Shown here one piece after another: positions 24,616 through 33,130 of a stretch of 64,000 nt of DNA. Origin of the DNA: a bacterium (GTDB lineage: Bacteria > UBP15 > UBA6099); assembly GCA_029564595.1 (NCBI GenBank), contig JAKQPS010000113.1, positions 96,227 through 160,226 on the forward strand. The letters run 5' to 3'. The position numbers and the translations under genes were made by a program. Within the stretch, counting starts at the first letter, position 1. Every line of letters begins with the position of its first letter. The notes under the pieces are model-generated. The model searched no databases, was not told the origin of the DNA, and was given only the letters and a program-made list of their open reading frames with translations.

Positions 24616-26187
24616 ATGGGAAAAAACAAAAAGAAGAAAAAACCCGTCGTGGCGGTCAAAACAGAGCCGCGCGCGTTGTGGAAGAAAGCGGTTGAACTTG
24701 CCGCAATGCCGATTTCCGGAGCGGCGCTGGTATTGGCTTTCGCGCCTTACAATCAGTTCTATCTGGCATGGGCGGCGCTAGTCCCGCTTTTGTGGACGTT
24801 GGGTCGCGCAAATTTCGCGGGAGCCGCCCTGCGCGGATATCTCTTCGGCATGGGGTATCTTGCCGCTCTTTTCTGGTGGCTTATGGTGGTGCGCTGGCCC
24901 GCCCCGCTCGGTTACGCGGCTTTTGTCGTCCTTGTGCCGGCAATATTTATCCCGTGGGCCTGTCTGACGGCTTTCTTCATAAAAAAAACGAGCGCCGCTC
25001 TCCGAATCTTGACTCCTGCATGCCTGTGGGCGTTGCTTGAATTCGCCATGTCTCACGGGACTTTCGCTCTCCCATGGTGGTCTCTCGCATACACCCAGAC
25101 ATCCAACCTTGTGACGGCGCAGCTCGCTGCCATCGGCGGGATTTATCTCGTTTCATTCATGGTTGTGCTTGCGAACATGTTCGTTCTGGCGCTCGCAAAG
25201 AAAAACGTCGCAACAGATAAAAAAACATGGGCGGGGATAGGCGTTCTTGCCGTGGCGCAGATAGTTTACGGAATCTACGGCATGACGGCCTCGCACACAA
25301 CAGCCGAGCCTGTCTCCGTCGCCCTCATTCAAGCCAACTTCGAGGAGCAGGAGGAAAAAGAGGACCAAAGTATTTTCACCGACATGTACTCGACTCATTT
25401 CGAGATGACCGACGAAGCCGTCCGCGAGAAAGAGCCGGATATAGTGGTTTGGAGCGAGAGCATCACATTCTTGTCATGGCTCGCCGGAGAACGGAATCTT
25501 GAAAGCGTGAAAAATGCGCTCTCCGCGCTTGGAATAACGCTCGTCGCGGGGGTTTACGACTGGAAAGACGACACCGAAAACTACAATTCAGTTATCGCCA
25601 TAGACCCTGAAAAAGGATTGATAGGAAAATACGACAAGATTCAGATAGTGCCGTTCGGAGAGATGTTCCCCTATCGGAAAACTATCGAGAAGATAAGCCC
25701 GGCGGCCGGCGCGTGGATAACAGATCAGGCCCTCTCATACGACACCACGCCGGGAAAGAGCTATACCGTCTTCGATTCCCGCAGCGGCAAGTTCGGCGCG
25801 ATGGTGTGTTTCGAGTCGGTGTTTCCGGGGCTTACGAGAAAACTTGCCAACGATGGGGCCGAATTTTTATTCGTCCTAACGAACGACGCGTGGTTTCTGA
25901 ACACGGCGGCGATACACCAGCACGCTTCGATGTCCGCGCTCCGGGCTATCGAGACGAGAAGATATGTGGCGCAGGCGTCCAACACGGGAGTATCGGCAAT
26001 ATACGACCCGTCGGGACGCCTCTCGGCGACCGTTCGGCCTCTAACAAAGAGCATCCTTTACGGAGAGATGCGCCCGAACCGGGCAAAGACTTTCTACATG
26101 ATGTTCGGCGATTTGTTCGCATGGCTCTGCGCCGCCTTCTCGGCCACGGCTCTGGCGCTTGCTTTCCCTCGGAAAAAGAGAAGTTGA
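24616..26187 (+). CDS. lnt: Apolipoprotein N-acyltransferase
   Basis: About 523 residues. The N-terminal half has membrane segments starting after a Lys-rich head, and the C-terminal half is a nitrilase-type domain. Catalytic residues can be placed in VVWSESITF (Glu), GKYDKIQIVPFGE (Lys) and MVCFESVFPG (Cys). NDAWFLNTAAIHQHASMSALRAIE (in part) is the family's conserved end region. Lnt adds the third acyl chain to lipoproteins at the inner membrane and is typical of diderms. I chose ATG 24616, with GGA 9 nt upstream; ATG 24583 would add 11 residues. Confidence 0.9.
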   Translation: MGKNKKKKKPVVAVKTEPRALWKKAVELAAMPISGAALVLAFAPYNQFYLAWAALVPLLWTLGRANFAGAALRGYLFGMGYLAALFWWLMVVRWPAPLGYAAFVVLVPAIFIPWACLTAFFIKKTSAALRILTPACLWALLEFAMSHGTFALPWWSLAYTQTSNLVTAQLAAIGGIYLVSFMVVLANMFVLALAKKNVATDKKTWAGIGVLAVAQIVYGIYGMTASHTTAEPVSVALIQANFEEQEEKEDQSIFTDMYSTHFEMTDEAVREKEPDIVVWSESITFLSWLAGERNLESVKNALSALGITLVAGVYDWKDDTENYNSVIAIDPEKGLIGKYDKIQIVPFGEMFPYRKTIEKISPAAGAWITDQALSYDTTPGKSYTVFDSRSGKFGAMVCFESVFPGLTRKLANDGAEFLFVLTNDAWFLNTAAIHQHASMSALRAIETRRYVAQASNTGVSAIYDPSGRLSATVRPLTKSILYGEMRPNRAKTFYMMFGDLFAWLCAAFSATALALAFPRKKRS

Positions 26188-26243
26188 CACTTTTTCTTTC
26201 AATACTTATTATCTGATTGAGAAACGAATGAGAGGCTTGGGAC

Positions 26244-26486
26244 ATGGACTGCAAAGAAGCCGAGTTGCTGTTGCATGAGTATCTTGATTGCGACATGTGC
26301 GAGGACGGCAGGCTGAAGATACAGGCTCATCTGAACACATGTCCCAAGTGCAACGGCAAATTCAGTTTCGAGCAGGGCCTTCGCGAAATGGTGAAGAAAT
26401 GTTGCAAAGCCGAGTTGCCCTCAGACCTTTGCTCTCGAATATCAAAAATGCTGGATTGTGAAAAGAACTCCGACCTGCGCGCCTGA
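26244..26486 (+). CDS. Small zinc-finger (zf-HC2) anti-sigma-like protein
   Basis: 80 residues. The motif HLNTCPKC near residues 29-37, with cysteines at positions 3 and 13-16 upstream, fits the zf-HC2/RsrA-type zinc anti-sigma domain (His-x3-Cys-x2-Cys). The C-terminal part is helical and basic (LREMVKKCCKAELPSDLCSRI). Members bind ECF sigma factors, often in a redox-sensitive way. No sigma factor gene is adjacent, and the protein has no membrane segment, so its partner is unknown. It follows lnt after 56 bp, with AGAGG upstream of the ATG. Confidence 0.72.
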   Translation: MDCKEAELLLHEYLDCDMCEDGRLKIQAHLNTCPKCNGKFSFEQGLREMVKKCCKAELPSDLCSRISKMLDCEKNSDLRA

Positions 26487-26571
26487 TTTTATTCTTATTA
26501 TCACAGTCTTCAAACTTCTGATATAAATGAACAAATCATTTTTTATCTTAATTTTTTCGTCTGTTCAATTA

Positions 26572-26815
26572 AACCCGGGTTCGCCGATATAGCAGGCGAC
26601 CCGGTGCGATTTTCATAGCGGCGAACTGCTTTTCACGCACAAATTAAGTTTGCGAGCGCCACCCGTCATTTTGCCGTAGGGGCGGGGCTTGCCCCCGCCC
26701 TGCCTCTGTTATCGGGCGGGGGCAAGCCCCGCCCCTACAAAAAATATTCGCCTTGCGTCTCGCATTTCATCCGCTCTGAACAATCGCTACCGAATCCTAT
26801 TTATGGATTCGGGTT
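26572..26815 (+). repeat. Dispersed 244-bp noncoding element, copy 1 (MITE-like, several hairpins)
   Basis: The segment matches the reverse complement of 53918-54158 almost end to end. Shared blocks include GCGATTTTCATAGCGGCGAA, GCCACCC, a large hairpin (GTAGGGGCGGGGCTTGCC at 26677 and onward, pairing with bases up to 26738), TCCGCTCTGAACAATCGCT, and a terminal hairpin CGAATCC/GGATTCG. The ends are AACCCG and CGGGTT, a 6-bp inverted terminal repeat. No open frame is shared between the copies. It fills most of the 420-bp gap between 26487 and 26907. A nonautonomous transposable element or a structured RNA repeat are the two readings. Confidence 0.8.
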
Positions 26816-26827
26816 GAAAGGTTTTTT

Positions 26828-26855
26828 ATGACAAAATCTACTAGATTGTTATAAA
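26828..26855 (+). promoter_or_regulatory. Putative promoter of the SRPBCC-aldolase-phosphoesterase operon
   Basis: ATGACA (26828-26833) is followed by a 16-bp spacer and TATAAA (26850-26855), just outside repeat copy 1. A short hairpin, ATCGGCC/GGCCGAT at 26870-26885, followed by ATTTTTT, sits in the would-be leader and could attenuate transcription. The ribosome site GGAGG follows at 26896-26900. Confidence 0.45.
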
Positions 26856-26907
26856 ATATGTAAGCTCTCATCGGCCAAGGCCGATATTTTTTAATGGAGG
26901 AAGCTCG

Positions 26908-27420
26908 ATGAAGTTTAAAATGACCCATGATTTCAACTGGCCGCTCGAAAAACTTATCCCGGTTCTCGCGGGAGACGAAGAAGTCCTCAACATGGAAGAC
27001 ATGCCGAACGTCAGTTCGAGAAAAGAGATAGAGCGCCGATGGGAGGGAAAAAAGCTTTTTAAGAAATTTGCATGGAATGTGCATGGTCAGATACCGCAGG
27101 TCGCGCAGAAAATCATCAGGCCGGAAATGCTGAACTTCATAGAACACAGCGTGTGGGACAACGAGAAATACATGTTCGACACGAAGATCGAGCCGCACTT
27201 CCTCAAAAAACAAATTACTTGCTCAACCACGAGCAGGTGGGCGAAACTGACCGAAGGGAAATCCAGAAGGCAGTTCGAAGGAACGCTTGAAATAAAGATT
27301 CCGCTCATCGGCCAGTTGGTCGAAGGGGCAATCATAGACCATTTGAAGAAAAACGTTGAAAAAGGAGCCGTTGACCTAAAAAACGTTTTTGTCACAAAAG
27401 TCGGGCCGCCGACTGAATGA
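26908..27420 (+). CDS. SRPBCC-like (DUF2505-type) protein
   Basis: 170 residues, no signal peptide. It has MKFKMTHDFNWPLEKLIPVL, then RRWEGKKLFKKFAWNVHGQI and a C-terminal helix (IDHLKKNVEKGAVDLKNV). This order of beta strands with a long closing helix is that of small SRPBCC/START-fold proteins of the DUF2505 kind, which bind hydrophobic ligands in a cavity. I recognise the fold pattern only, not a function. GGAGGAAGC precedes the ATG by a good distance. It is first in an operon with the aldolase 30 bp downstream. Confidence 0.72.
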   Translation: MKFKMTHDFNWPLEKLIPVLAGDEEVLNMEDMPNVSSRKEIERRWEGKKLFKKFAWNVHGQIPQVAQKIIRPEMLNFIEHSVWDNEKYMFDTKIEPHFLKKQITCSTTSRWAKLTEGKSRRQFEGTLEIKIPLIGQLVEGAIIDHLKKNVEKGAVDLKNVFVTKVGPPTE

Positions 27421-27450
27421 ACCGCAGCCGCTTGTCGAAAGGAAAACATC

Positions 27451-28314
27451 ATGTCGCTGAAAACCAACAAAGAGCTTCTTGACAGGGCCAAAGCTGAAGG
27501 ATACGCGGTGGGCGCGTTCAATGTGAACAATATCGAGCAGACCATCGCCGCGCTCGAAGCCGCCGAAGAGGAGAAATCGCCGATAATCATCGCTGTCACT
27601 GAAGGCGCGATAAAGTACGCGGGGGAGCCGTTTTTTTTCGACGCCGTCCCGAAGATGCTCAAGGCCGCCGGCGTCCCCGCCTCGCTTCATCTGGATCACG
27701 GCAAGAAAATGGAAATGATAATGAAGTGCGTCGGAAAAGGTTTCACTTCTGTGATGTACGACGGCTCGTCGCTGAGTTTCGAGGCGAACGTCGCCGAAAC
27801 GCGCAAAGTTGCGGAGGCGGCGAAAGCAAGGCGCGTTAGCGTTGAGGGAGAAATAGGGCGCGTCGGCGGAGTCGAGAGCGGCGTTTCCTCCGCTCCGGGA
27901 GGCGACGAAGAACTGCTGACGGACCCTGAAGAAGCAAAGAGATTCGTCGAACTGACGGGGATCGACTCCGTCGCAGTGGCTGTGGGCACAGTGCATGGAA
28001 TGAGGAAGCAGACGGCGAAAATCGATCTCGACAGGATTTCCGCAATAGCCGCTCTCGTGACGGTTCCGTTGGTTCTTCACGGGGCGTCGGGCGCTCCTGA
28101 CGAGACCTGCGTCGAGGTCGTCAAGAGAGGCATACATAAGATAAATATCGGGACGGAACTTCAAAAGAGTTTCGCGCGCGGCGTGGCGGATTTCATAGCG
28201 TCGAATCCGGACGTCATCGATCCGAGGAAAATTCTAAGGCCGGGCATGAACACGATGAAGGAAGCTGTAAGAAATAAAATCAGATTGTTTGGAAGCGCGG
28301 GCCGGGCATGGTAA
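27451..28314 (+). CDS. Class II fructose-bisphosphate / ketose-bisphosphate aldolase
   Basis: 287 residues, typical of the zinc-dependent class II family (FbaA/GatY/KbaY). Key blocks are AVGAFNVNNIEQT, SLHLDHGKKME (zinc His and catalytic Asp region), VSVEGEIGRVGG (Glu ligand), VAVGTVHGM (zinc His) and VLHGASGAPDE (zinc His and phosphate-binding Gly). These cleave fructose-1,6-bisphosphate or tagatose-1,6-bisphosphate to triose phosphates in the cytosol. It is placed between an SRPBCC-like gene and two exported phosphoesterases, an uncommon setting. AAAGGAAAACATC precedes the ATG. Confidence 0.9.
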   Translation: MSLKTNKELLDRAKAEGYAVGAFNVNNIEQTIAALEAAEEEKSPIIIAVTEGAIKYAGEPFFFDAVPKMLKAAGVPASLHLDHGKKMEMIMKCVGKGFTSVMYDGSSLSFEANVAETRKVAEAAKARRVSVEGEIGRVGGVESGVSSAPGGDEELLTDPEEAKRFVELTGIDSVAVAVGTVHGMRKQTAKIDLDRISAIAALVTVPLVLHGASGAPDETCVEVVKRGIHKINIGTELQKSFARGVADFIASNPDVIDPRKILRPGMNTMKEAVRNKIRLFGSAGRAW

Positions 28315-28328
28315 AGGGGGATTTCAAT

Positions 28329-29561
28329 ATGATCGACATAAAGCGCAGCCGAGTATGGGCGACGGCGTTTATTGCGACGATAGTTCTGGCATCGACGGTC
28401 GCGATGGCCGCTCCTGTCCAGAGAATCAAAGAGATTCAGATGCCGTTGATGAGCTTTCCGGCAATAGTTAAAGCCGGAGAGAGTTTCAAGCTGGACGCGG
28501 CGCTAGGCGGCAAGGAGGTCGTGAAAGCCTTCCTCATCCTTTCAAACGCCAAAGACGCTTCTTCCACGCTTGAACTGCTCAACCCTTCAGATTATGAAGG
28601 CCTCCGGACATGGCGCGCCGTCGTCCCGGAACCGACGCCGGAATCTCTTTATGATCTCGTTCTCACTTTTGAGGACGGCACATTCGACAGGCAGCCTAAT
28701 TCGGTCAAGGTTATAAAGGAGTTCAAGAAGAAATACATTTTCGTGCACATGACGGATATACATTTCAATCTCGGATTGGGCAATCCCGCCGACAAAAGAC
28801 ATCTCATCCGAGAAAGAATCCTCAATGAAATAACCGCGCTGAATCCGGAATTTGTCCTTTTCGGAGGAGACCTCGGCCTTTATCCTGAGACATACGACAG
28901 GGATTATATTACCGGTTATGAGAATTTCAGGGACAAGTTGAAGGTTCCGGTTTTTATGACGCCGGGCAACCACGAGATGTACATCGACCGCAGAGGCCCC
29001 TCCGTCATCGACGGAATAGACTATTGGAAAGCCGCCTACGGGCCGCTTTATCATTCATTCAATTACGGCAAACTCCATGTTCTGTCAATAAACACGTTCG
29101 ACTGGCCGGCGAGGTGGAGGGACAGATACGACAAAGACGTGATGGCCACAGGATCAGTCGGCTTCGCTCTCATCGATGACGCGCAGTGGGAATGGATAAG
29201 AAAAGACGTCGCGAAAGCTTCTGCTCAGGGCGACAACATAATCGCGTTTACCCATATACCCGTCGAGCTGCTTCAGGGCGGAAACCGGTTCGGGATAGAG
29301 AAACCTGAAAAACTTGGAGGGCCGTCCTCGTCGTTGTTTATCAAATTCCTCGACAAATACAAGATTTCGCACGTGTTCGTGGGACACATCCACATGGATT
29401 CGCTGCGCCAACTGACGGACAATGTGATAGAGGCGGTGACGCTTGGCGCGGGGCATAACAGCAAACTCGAAGAAGAGTTGTGGGGATACCGCATAGTTTA
29501 TGTTGAAGACGGCAAGATTGTTGACATGAAAACCATATCAATAGGAAAAGACGACATTTGA
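28329..29561 (+). CDS. Exported calcineurin-like metallophosphoesterase (Sec signal)
   Basis: About 410 residues. A signal peptide (ATAFIATIVLASTVAMAAP) precedes a beta-sandwich domain of about 100 residues. The phosphoesterase domain then has HMTDIHFNLG, FGGDLGLYPE, TPGNHEMY, AFTHIPVEL and VGHIHMD, the metal-binding set. I place the start at ATG 28329, because AAGGGGG lies 8 nt upstream; the in-frame ATG at 28308 overlaps the aldolase end and lacks a site. It is a paralogue of the next gene (same domain order, shared DRQPNSVKVIKEFK/DRQPNAVKAIREFK junction). Substrate unknown. Confidence 0.88.
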   Translation: MIDIKRSRVWATAFIATIVLASTVAMAAPVQRIKEIQMPLMSFPAIVKAGESFKLDAALGGKEVVKAFLILSNAKDASSTLELLNPSDYEGLRTWRAVVPEPTPESLYDLVLTFEDGTFDRQPNSVKVIKEFKKKYIFVHMTDIHFNLGLGNPADKRHLIRERILNEITALNPEFVLFGGDLGLYPETYDRDYITGYENFRDKLKVPVFMTPGNHEMYIDRRGPSVIDGIDYWKAAYGPLYHSFNYGKLHVLSINTFDWPARWRDRYDKDVMATGSVGFALIDDAQWEWIRKDVAKASAQGDNIIAFTHIPVELLQGGNRFGIEKPEKLGGPSSSLFIKFLDKYKISHVFVGHIHMDSLRQLTDNVIEAVTLGAGHNSKLEEELWGYRIVYVEDGKIVDMKTISIGKDDI

Positions 29562-29607
29562 AGCCGTAAGAAAAGAAGCAGACAACTGAGAAAAGGCGGA
29601 TTGAACA

Positions 29608-30900
29608 ATGAGCATATCAAGAAGAGAGTTTCTGAAAACGACGGGGGCCGCAGTAGCGGGGCTGCCGCTTGGAATCGCAGCGTTCGCGCCAAGAGAGGCT
29701 GCCGCGTTCGGAGCGCCTCTGGCTCCGGTTCCGGGCGCGCCGGTTCTGCGAGTAAACCAAATCAAGGCTCCCCTATTCAGCATCCCGGCCATAGCGAAAA
29801 TCGGAGATTCGTTCAGACTGACAGTCGCGCCTCCGGAAGACAAGGAGCTGACAGGCGTATATATCGAGCAGGCGGCATATCCCAATAAGACTTTCTCGCT
29901 TGAATTCAAACCCGCAGGCTCGACTGGCGACCTTAAAACCTACGACGCGCTTATCCCCTCCGCCGCGCCCGAAGCTCTATTCAACCTCACAGCCGTTTTC
30001 GGAGGAGACATCTGGGACAGGCAGCCGAACGCCGTCAAAGCAATCAGGGAATTCAAGCGCAAATTCGAATTCATCCATCTCACCGACATTCACTTCAACG
30101 TTCAACACCTGAAGGAAGGCGACATGGAGAGGATAAGAAGGAGGGTTTTGCAGGAATTGACGAAACGCAACCCGGAATTCATAGTCCTTTCCGGCGACCT
30201 GATGCTGAACCCGGAAACCTACCCGAAGGACTACGTGACTGGCTACGAGGCTTTGACGAAATGGCTGGACGTCCCTGTTTTCATAGTCCCCGGCAACCAC
30301 GAGCTGTACTACCTGAAACTGGAAGACGGGACTATCATAGATGGATTGGAATACTGGAAAGCCAACTACGGGCCGACATATCATTCGTTCGACTACGGCA
30401 ACCTGAGGATGCTCGGGATGAATTCGTTCGACTGGCCCGCGCAACTTCGCGACAGGAGGAACACGGACGCTGCCTTCGCCGGAACGCTCATAAATTCGAT
30501 GATCGGCCCTACTCAGTGGAACTGGGCGCAGGCGGACATGAAAGAAGCGAAATCCAGAGGAATGAACATCATCGCATACACCCATATACCCATTGAAATG
30601 CTGATGGGGGGCAAAAGGATAAGCTCATCCGGCTCGACGATGAAGATTCCGGGGCCTGACACCGACGCTTTTGCGGCCATCCTTGCTGAAGGCGGATGCT
30701 CTAACATCCTCGTGGGGCACATGCACTACAATGAAATCAAGCAGTTCGGCGGCCTCAGGCAAATAATGACCAAGGCGGCAGGGATAGCAGGCGGGAACCC
30801 TTCCTCGTGGGGATTCAGATCAATAAAAATTGAAGACGGACAGATAGCGGACTTCGATGAGATATTCGACGTGACATTCGACGATGTGGGACGGGTGTGA
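29608..30900 (+). CDS. Exported calcineurin-like metallophosphoesterase (Tat signal)
   Basis: 430 residues. The N-terminus MSISRREFLKTTGAAVAG is a twin-arginine signal, so the protein is probably folded, with metals loaded, before export. The N-terminal beta domain and the catalytic domain parallel the previous gene. Metal blocks are HLTDIHFNVQ, LSGDLMLNPE, VPGNHELYY, AYTHIPIEM and VGHMHYNE. The paired Sec and Tat paralogues imply gene duplication followed by a switch of export route. The spacing to the preceding gene is 46 bp; AAAAGG lies upstream of the ATG. It converges on the HDOD gene without a visible terminator. Confidence 0.88.
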   Translation: MSISRREFLKTTGAAVAGLPLGIAAFAPREAAAFGAPLAPVPGAPVLRVNQIKAPLFSIPAIAKIGDSFRLTVAPPEDKELTGVYIEQAAYPNKTFSLEFKPAGSTGDLKTYDALIPSAAPEALFNLTAVFGGDIWDRQPNAVKAIREFKRKFEFIHLTDIHFNVQHLKEGDMERIRRRVLQELTKRNPEFIVLSGDLMLNPETYPKDYVTGYEALTKWLDVPVFIVPGNHELYYLKLEDGTIIDGLEYWKANYGPTYHSFDYGNLRMLGMNSFDWPAQLRDRRNTDAAFAGTLINSMIGPTQWNWAQADMKEAKSRGMNIIAYTHIPIEMLMGGKRISSSGSTMKIPGPDTDAFAAILAEGGCSNILVGHMHYNEIKQFGGLRQIMTKAAGIAGGNPSSWGFRSIKIEDGQIADFDEIFDVTFDDVGRV

Positions 30901-30953
30901 CGCGAAAACCGACAATGAAGAATAATTGCCGTCAATAAAACTGACACATAACG

Positions 30954-31820
30954 TTAGTCAAACAATTTCACGAAACCTTCGGCTTCTTTGAGGTCTTCGG
31001 CAAGAATTTTTTTCAGGTTGCCCGAAGGGCCTTCGGGAGTTATTTCGAACATCTTCGCCGCAGGCTTATATATCGAATCCAGCGAGAACGGGGCGTTGTC
31101 TCCGTAATCTCCGAAAGCCATCGTCTTGCAGATGATGTCCGCCGTGTGAATGGCGTAAACGATTTTATCGTTGTCGTTCGCTTCGTGAGGTCTGTGGTGA
31201 AGGCCTATAGCGGTGGAAAGCGTGGATGGAAGAAGCCACCTGTCCGCCACGAACTGGCTAACGTCGGCGTGGTCGAACTCGAATCTCTCCACCTCCACCT
31301 CGAACAACGGGCGTTTTTGCTTAATCGCCGAGTTGTAGCAGTTGATGAAGTCGTCAGGGAAACACTGATTCATGGCGACAAGGCCGATATCATGGAGCAG
31401 TCCGGCCACGAAATACTGCTCTGTCTGCCTCGGATTGAAGACTCTGGCGATTGAGCGGGCGCAATGGGCCACTCCCACCGCGTGCGCCCACAACTGGTTA
31501 TAGCTGAATGAGTTCGGGCTTTTCATCGGGAACAGTTCCATGATAGACACGGAAAGAGCTATCGAGCGGACATTGTTGAATCCGAGGATGACTATGGCTT
31601 TTGAGAGAGTGTCTACCTGCCTAGGAAAGCCGTAATAAGCGGAATTGACGGCGCGAAGGATGCGCCCCGCCACCACCTGATCGGCCTCGATTATTTTCTT
31701 CAAATCCTCTACGCTCGCCTCAGGGTCGTTCGTGACGCTGATAATCTGCGCGACGGTCGACGGAAGAGTCGGGAGGTCGCGGATTTTATCGACAATTCTA
31801 TTTCTTGTAGTTTCGTTCAA
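30954..31820 (-). CDS. HDOD domain protein
   Basis: 288 residues. It has the HDOD opening KIRDLPTLPSTVAQI, VVAGRILRAVNSAYYG, KAIVILGFNNVRSIALS and the HD-like GLLHDIGLVAMNQ. HDOD domains are degenerate HD phosphohydrolases found in signalling and motility proteins; many lack catalytic activity, although here His-Asp is kept. TTG is used as start (31820) with GGAG 8 nt upstream. No other domain is attached. It lies alone between convergent and same-strand genes, so its pathway is not shown. Confidence 0.85.
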   Translation of the reverse strand: MNETTRNRIVDKIRDLPTLPSTVAQIISVTNDPEASVEDLKKIIEADQVVAGRILRAVNSAYYGFPRQVDTLSKAIVILGFNNVRSIALSVSIMELFPMKSPNSFSYNQLWAHAVGVAHCARSIARVFNPRQTEQYFVAGLLHDIGLVAMNQCFPDDFINCYNSAIKQKRPLFEVEVERFEFDHADVSQFVADRWLLPSTLSTAIGLHHRPHEANDNDKIVYAIHTADIICKTMAFGDYGDNAPFSLDSIYKPAAKMFEITPEGPSGNLKKILAEDLKEAEGFVKLFD

Positions 31821-31896
31821 GACACGTTCTCCACAAATCCGGTTCGACTAGATAAGTTGTAATATAATAAGCGCCATCAATATTGTTGTCAATTGG

Positions 31897-32793
31897 TTAA
31901 GCTGGCCGGACAAGGTCTTTTTTGGACAAAATCTCTGGAATCAGCCTTTTTATCCAGTTTACGCCTTCCTCGTAGATAATATTTTCTTCCGGAATTCCAT
32001 ATCTCATCTCGAAATTCACCGCGCAATCCGGGTTCGCGGCGAGGACTTTTCTTAAAAGAGCCTCGATGTCGCGCCACCCGTCCTCCACCTTGTGAGACGG
32101 ATGAATCGGAATCTTCCACTGCTGGCGGCCTCCGACAGGATAATCGGGGTTTGAATTCTGAAGATGAATCGCCTTCATGAAAGGCAGCGCGGCATCGACA
32201 AACTCGTCGAAATCGAAATCATACAAACGGCAGTCCACGTCCAGATGACCTACGTCGAGGCAGAATCCGAGATCGGGAAATGAGTCGAAAATCGTCCTGA
32301 AAGACTTCGCTGAGAAAAAAGAACTATTCCTGAAAACATTCTCCACTAGGACAGGGACGCTGTGTTGAGCGGAAAGCCGGACGAGCCTTTCGCAGCTTCT
32401 CAGAGCCGAATCCAGCGCCGCGCGTTCGTCAAATCCGGGAGGGTTGTCGCCGCCGAAGTTTTCGGGTTTCTGCGCGTGAACCACGACATATTCTGCGCCC
32501 ATATCGCCCGCCACAGAGATCGTGCGCTCCATCAAGGCAAGAGATTTCAGCCTCCGGTCTTCATCCGAGTCCACGATGCTTGCGAGAAGTCCGGTCCTTG
32601 TCGGAGGAATGTCCTCGGCGAAAAAAGGGCAATGCGCGCTGAATTTCATGTTTCTTTCATTCACGAAATTCTTCACGATTTCTTGTGTGTCGGCTTCCAT
32701 GAGGACGAATTCGGCGCGTTGAAGTCCGAACCTGTCGAGCCTGCAAAGAGAGACGGCGCGTGAAACCACCATCCCAATATTGCCGCAGGTCAT
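31897..32793 (-). CDS. Sugar phosphate isomerase/epimerase-like TIM barrel (AP endonuclease 2 family)
   Basis: 298 residues. NMKFSAHCPFF, GAEYVVVHAQKPE, VPVLVENVF, LGFCLDVGHLDVD and NFEMRYGIPEENI follow the xylose-isomerase-like TIM-barrel pattern, with His and Glu metal ligands in HCP, VHA, ENV, DVGH and EMR. Families with this fold include endonuclease IV, hexose isomerases and inosose enzymes; it is shorter on DNA-binding features, so a sugar or polyol substrate is more likely. GGGAGG precedes the ATG by 5 nt, which overlaps the zinc-ribbon membrane gene by 4 bp. Confidence 0.78.
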   Translation of the reverse strand: MTCGNIGMVVSRAVSLCRLDRFGLQRAEFVLMEADTQEIVKNFVNERNMKFSAHCPFFAEDIPPTRTGLLASIVDSDEDRRLKSLALMERTISVAGDMGAEYVVVHAQKPENFGGDNPPGFDERAALDSALRSCERLVRLSAQHSVPVLVENVFRNSSFFSAKSFRTIFDSFPDLGFCLDVGHLDVDCRLYDFDFDEFVDAALPFMKAIHLQNSNPDYPVGGRQQWKIPIHPSHKVEDGWRDIEALLRKVLAANPDCAVNFEMRYGIPEENIIYEEGVNWIKRLIPEILSKKDLVRPA

Positions 32794-33125
32794 AAAAGCC
32801 TCCCGCAGTTCGGGCAGATGCGGGTTCCCGGCTCAAGGCCGGAACCGCAATAGGAGCATTTTTTTTCTTCCTTCGGGGGATTGGGAGGAGAATTCGTCTT
32901 TCGTATCTGAATGACCGGCCTCATCCTGAATAACAGATAAAAGATAGCGACGGGAGCGAATATGACAATCGCAAAGAACCAGAGGATGGCGGCTTCTTTG
33001 CGCGCGCCTCGTTCTCTGGCGTCGAGGGCGGTCATAACCGCCGCCAGCAATATCAGGAGGGCCATGCCTATCTGAAGGGCTACCGCGGATGGAGCCATTC
33101 CCTGAAGAAGCGTTTCCGGGTTCAT
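32790..33125 (-). CDS. Small membrane protein with C-terminal zinc ribbon
   Basis: 111 residues. Two membrane segments (about residues 15-33 and 46-65: AILWFFAIVIFAPVAIFYLL) resemble the PLDc_N-type hairpin. A Pro/Lys linker and a zinc ribbon CSYCGSGLEPGTRICPNCG follow. Such proteins are common but uncharacterised in many phyla. It sits 5 bp after argB and overlaps the next gene by ATGA, so it is co-translated with them. The zinc-ribbon and ATGA coupling support a real gene despite the weak ribosome site. Confidence 0.75.
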   Translation of the reverse strand: MNPETLLQGMAPSAVALQIGMALLILLAAVMTALDARERGARKEAAILWFFAIVIFAPVAIFYLLFRMRPVIQIRKTNSPPNPPKEEKKCSYCGSGLEPGTRICPNCGRLL

Positions 33126-33130
33126 GTTTT

